From positions 333,200,177 to 333,264,176 of the forward strand of contig NC_090448.1 of assembly GCF_031143425.1 (NCBI RefSeq): a stretch of DNA of 64,000 nt, written 5' to 3'. Made by a program: the position numbers and the translations under genes. Below, piece after piece: positions 63,337 to 64,000 of this stretch. The number at the start of each line of letters is the position of its first letter. Position 1 is the first letter of the stretch. The notes beneath the pieces were generated by a model. It searched no databases. It was not told where the DNA came from and worked only from the letters and a program-made list of their open reading frames with translations. This DNA is from Pleurodeles waltl (lineage: Eukaryota; Chordata; Amphibia; Caudata; Salamandridae).

Positions 63337-63344
63337 GTTGCAAA

Positions 63345-64000
63345 CATATGAAGTGACTGCACAGGCTTGTGCTGACATCAAGGATACCAATATCGCTCAA
63401 AGCCCCTTTGCGTCTAGCTGTATATTTTTGCTGGATGTACTTACAATTCAAATAGGTTCCTATGATTAAGGGGTTGGTATACGGTAGACGTAATGGGTCT
63501 AGACACTCAGTTATTCCAATTGGTGAAATTCTATTGACAGTTTTTAAAATGTGTGAGTATATATTAAGAATATAAACAGTGACTTACGGAGGAACAGGGG
63601 CCAACAAGAAGTCACGAATCAAAGAAAAGCTTCTGAAACTGTTATTTTCAAGTAATTAATGCGCTTACTGCAAGTGAGAGTATCTTCAGTACTGACATTA
63701 ACCCAAATTATTGACTTGTGGCAATGCAGAGCTCCCCAAAGTACCCGTCCACTGTAATTCTTCAGGACCTTATAGAATGTGAAAAATATCTGGCCAGACC
63801 TGGTGAAGGTTACTGATTGTCTTTTAGCAAAAGGTAGGGTACATTTGGGAGGGTTACCAAATTCCCCAAAAATATATGTAAGGTATGTAATAAAACAATG
63901 GTATAAAAATGTTAAGGTGGTAAGAATTACGCTTGATATGAAACCTATGTATTGTGCTCCTAACTGTATCACTGACCAGAATGAAATTGGGAGACCCATA
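63345..64000. other. AT-rich end of window with an unexplained open frame
   Basis: The minus strand has a 126-codon open frame (63619-63999) that runs to the window edge and starts with a hydrophobic segment that could span a membrane. No known domain was recognised. The frame may be chance, or part of something that continues outside the window. Confidence 0.3.

Overview
The window looks like non-genic DNA from a vertebrate with a very large, repeat-swollen genome. The many DIRS-type tyrosine-recombinase retrotransposons, together with long LTR-like repeats, Tc1/mariner and hAT elements, fit a salamander (urodele amphibian) best. The organism is an inference; only the element content is read from the sequence. 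No bacterial-type gene, operon, CRISPR array, tRNA or rRNA was recognised. Only one short host-gene exon candidate was found (59443-59516).

Layout. Bases 1-7120 hold a decayed DIRS copy (R1, 709-6989) inserted in an older DIRS gag fragment; R1 carries a Tc1-like transposon (3368-4929). Bases 7121-20230 are a second decayed DIRS copy (R2), split by a young, apparently intact DIRS element (A1, 9939-15933) and by LTR-like repeats (15984-18744). Bases 20231-22900 are a diverged LTR-like repeat, and 23880-25290 a gag fragment (R3). Bases 25626-31523 are a nearly intact DIRS element of a second family (B1). A complete LTR-like element with a 5-bp target duplication follows (32384-34999). Bases 35274-48393 are a decayed family-B element (B2) that contains a whole family-A element (A2, 37380-43166) and a second Tc1-like transposon (46549-48111). 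Bases 48394-58560 are foldback, tandem and LTR repeats, with a solo LTR carrying a CCAAT minisatellite (50855-52112), an LTR-like element inserted in a palindromic tandem array (52531-55196), and the 3' end of another DIRS copy (56528-57031). Bases 58560-64000 are AT-rich, with two hAT-type elements and the exon candidate.

How the DIRS genes work together. Each full element encodes three products. ORF1 is a Gag-like protein with a conserved eight-ligand Cys/His module, an RS-rich stretch and an RGG tail. ORF2 is reverse transcriptase plus RNase H plus a C-terminal domain like the methylase-type domain of DIRS elements. ORF3 is a tyrosine recombinase with the R, HxxR, Y residues. Inverted terminal repeats flank the element, and an internal complementary region near the 3' end copies the joined outer termini, as expected for a circular intermediate. 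In A1, B1 and A2 the ORF3 frame is the ORF1 frame continued past a single stop codon, while ORF2 sits in the +1 frame with no upstream ATG. In A1 and B1 the recombinase frame is open through the whole RT gene. This compact coding layout and the exactly datable nested insertions are the most interesting content here.
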